Below are positions 62,015 through 64,000 of a stretch of DNA of 64,000 nucleotides, piece by piece. The translations under genes and the position numbers were made by a program. Within the stretch, counting starts at the first letter, position 1; every line of letters begins with the position of its first letter. The notes under the pieces were generated by a model, which searched no databases, was not told where the DNA came from, and saw nothing but the letters and a program-made list of their open reading frames with translations. This DNA comes from Fallopia convolvulus (lineage: Eukaryota > Streptophyta > Magnoliopsida > Caryophyllales > Polygonaceae), in contig OZ024737.1 of assembly GCA_964016875.1 (NCBI GenBank), positions 29,203,683 to 29,267,682 on the forward strand, given 5' to 3'.

Positions 62015-62332
62015 CCCTAGGGTGGAGCAGCTGCGTCTCGATCTAGCATGTTGCACTCAAAACGGACAATGTGTCTTTGTATTATACAACCTTGAAAAAA
62101 TTATGGGATGAATTGTCTAATAATGTTCAAATCGTGTCTGCACTTGCAAAATATACGAGCGTAATTAATCCTCTTTTATGACTAGGGAACGAGAAGAAGA
62201 AAGACCGTACTCCATCATTTTTTATGGGTCTCGATCTCGACTTCACAATAATTCGATCCAACATACTTTTCCCAAGATCCGTTGCCAACCGTGAACAAGG
62301 CCTATGTGTTGGCTATCCAGGAAGAGCTTCAA
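62015..62332 (+). pseudogene. Ty1/copia gag relic, copy B
   Basis: Matches the middle of copy A (GTCTCGAT, TTGCACTCAAAAC, GTTGCCAACCGTGAACAAGG, CCTATGTGTTGGCTAT) with different stops and indels. It stops at AGGAAGAGCTTCAA, where the gypsy LTR begins, so the zinc-knuckle part is missing. Confidence 0.75.
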
Positions 62333-62945
62333 TGATGTGATTCGAGGGGTCTCACACACAAGGGTACCTGATCTAGGAAATAAGCGATCTGGAATCTTCA
62401 TCGTCGATTAACAAGGATAAATACAAACCACCAAAGTGATGGTTCGCGACCTCTAGTGCTCGCTTGGGCAAGGGCGGGGTGAAGTTTGCTTGAAGAGACG
62501 AGCTATGGTTGAGAATGGGGATGAGAAGACTATAATTTTGAGGGAGTGGCATCGGTCAAAGGAAGGAGGAACGTAACCATCATCTCGACTTTACGATTTG
62601 ACATTCATTCTTGACATAAATGTCATCTCGACTTTAAGCTTTGGGATTCATTCTTGACATAAATGTAAAAGAGTACATGGAAGAGTATAAATAGAAAAAT
62701 AAAGGCAGCAATACTAAACCTATGGGCCTTATTTTAGTTTAATTGACCGGTCTCTTAAGCATAAGAGAGGCACACACCAAAAGAAAAACTTGAAGTGTAG
62801 AGATGCTCAAACATAAAACACATACAACTAGTTAAAATATAAAAATAGACTAAATAAGACTACATCTCCGAACCAAGGAGGATGTTAGGGTCTTGGTTGT
62901 CTCGACTCACCATAGTCATGGTCGAGCCAAGATAGGATCACATCA
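62333..62945 (-). mobile_element. LTR of a Ty3/gypsy element
   Basis: 613 bp with inverted ends TGATGTGATTCGAG and (other end) TGATGTGATCCTATC, bounded TG...CA. To the right, on the minus strand, comes a purine-rich CATGGGAGAA (polypurine-tract position) preceded by the tail of a gypsy polyprotein (GCAAGGACGCTTCGAATCCA, a common end motif). So this is the 3' LTR of a minus-strand element whose body is lost after about 63025, where the CACTA end starts. It has cut the copia relic. Confidence 0.75.
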
Positions 62946-63025
62946 TTCTCCCATGGATTCGAAGCGTCCTTGCTTCAAGCTCGGGTAGTCCAAGGAGAGG
63001 CAACGTTTTGGCAGTCAGCAACAAC

Positions 63026-64000
63026 CACTACACCATTCTGCAGATTTAGCGACCATAATTTAGCGACCACGCAATATGGTCGCTAATTAGCGACCATATG
63101 GACGCCAATGGTCGCAAATCTGGTCGTCAAAACGGGAAAAAAAATAAAACCAAATTAGCGACCATATGGTCGCTAAAATTGGCGACCATGTGGTCGCTAG
63201 GCTTTTATAGTCGCAAAAGGTGCGCGGGAAGAATTCCCGCTAGCATTTAGCGACCATATGGTCGCGGATGTTTGCGACCATATGGTCGCTACAGTTTTAG
63301 CGACCATATGGTCGCAAACATCCGCGACCATATGGTCGCAACAACAAGAAAACATATCTGCGACCATATGGTCGCGGATGTTTGCGACCAAGTGGTCGCA
63401 GACTTGGTAAGATGTTTTGACGCTTCACATCTATTTTGGCGGGTAATAGCCCGCGTTTTTAGCGACCATATGGTCACTAAAAACACTAATTGGTAAAATT
63501 CCCGCCATTTCAGCATGTATTGCATTCTCATTCCACTAAAAAATGCACTCTCGTTCCGCTTCAACACAACTTCACTCTCATTCCACTCTCTTCCAAAATA
63601 TTCAGAAAAGAGAAAAAAATCAACCACAACTGTGAATTGATTGTAGGAAGAAATTCCGTCAAATTTTACCGACATCCTCACTAAAGGCATGCATTTAAAT
63701 CTTATTCCTAATTTTTCATTCCGTCATTATATTGTTTTAGAAAGATATTGAAGGTAGAAAGCTTTCGTTTATATATTTATAAGAGATTGCGTCGCTTGGT
63801 AAGTATTTTATCTTAATTTGATTAAATTTAAATTAAGTTAATTTTTTCTAATAGTTCGTAACACCCTTAATGAATTTCGTAGGAGCAACACCTGCAACGC
63901 CCCTGCACGCCTCTTGAGCTTCTCATCGAGACGCACACGCAGGGCGCCGATCGACATTTTATAGACGAGCGGTCGTCCTTAATCGTTGTAAGTTTTAATA
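63026..64000. mobile_element. Left end of a CACTA (En/Spm) element, right end outside window
   Basis: Starts CACTACACCATTCTGCAG, a CACTA-type terminus, followed by a 0.45-kb subterminal region dense in short inverted motifs TTTAGCGACCA / TGGTCGCTAAA. Eight or more near-perfect 16-bp palindromes GCGACCATATGGTCGC occur between 63159 and 63480. From 63520 the density stops. 63860-63990 is GC-richer, with no recognised frame. Transposase and the opposite terminus are not in the window, so autonomy is unknown. Confidence 0.75.

Larger units (their letters stand above)
60890..62332 (+). repeat. Cystatin segmental duplication, copy B
   Basis: Counterpart of 55095-57180. The right end of the match is cut exactly at 62333 by a gypsy LTR. 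Copy B lacks a promoter segment of about 100 bp present in copy A (around 55400-55490, with the CTCGTTTTTTT stretch). Coding parts are far more similar than flanks. Confidence 0.85.

Overview
This window is nuclear DNA of a eudicot plant. The organism cannot be named from the sequence, but intron-rich plant genes, the CCCTAAA telomere motif and a dense mix of plant transposons (Tekay/Del-type and Athila-type Ty3-gypsy, Ty1-copia, L1, Helitron, hAT, Tourist, Mutator and CACTA) point clearly to a flowering plant. About six host genes sit in a matrix of nested, mostly non-autonomous repeats. Gene models below are hand-built from reading frames and GT/AG borders.

Layout: (1) 65-3836, minus strand, the 5' part of a USP39/SAD1-type splicing factor whose 3' exons lie beyond the left edge. 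(2) 3971-8730, nested MITEs, a SINE-like unit, a Helitron, a dispersed repeat and an Athila-type gag relic. (3) 10389-16356, plus strand, a DEK_C plus double-SWIB gene. I recall that Arabidopsis carries a SWIB gene (At4g22360) beside a USP39-like gene (At4g22350), so the pair looks like old microsynteny. Here the SWIB gene has a 2.87-kb solo LTR inside a coding exon and a nonsense codon further on. (4) 16.4-30.4 kb, gene-poor, with LINE, FAR1-like, zf-XS and copia fragments. (5) 30656-31575, a small pKIWI501-like acidic protein. (6) 32388-37515, minus strand, a complete UPL5-type HECT ubiquitin ligase. (7) About 37.7-41.3 kb, a large inverted-repeat element filled with a 39-bp minisatellite, interstitial telomere repeats and a perfect 46-bp hairpin. 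(8) 41.9-48.4 kb, Helitron, dispersed repeat and nested Tourist elements. (9) 49736-53114, plus strand, a complete GTE6-type BET bromodomain gene. (10) 53.6-54.8 kb, a collapsed gypsy element. (11) 55.1-62.3 kb, a duplicated cystatin segment; the copies are 5.7 kb apart and are separated by a Helitron that carries a Mutator-type element. (12) 62333-64000, a gypsy LTR and one end of a CACTA element.

The host genes do not form a pathway: they cover splicing, chromatin, ubiquitin ligation and protease inhibition. The strongest unusual observation is the solo LTR in the SWIB exon. Its target-site duplication places GT and AG so that removing the LTR as an intron would give exactly the pre-insertion mRNA. 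The second is the large foldback element just upstream of UPL5.
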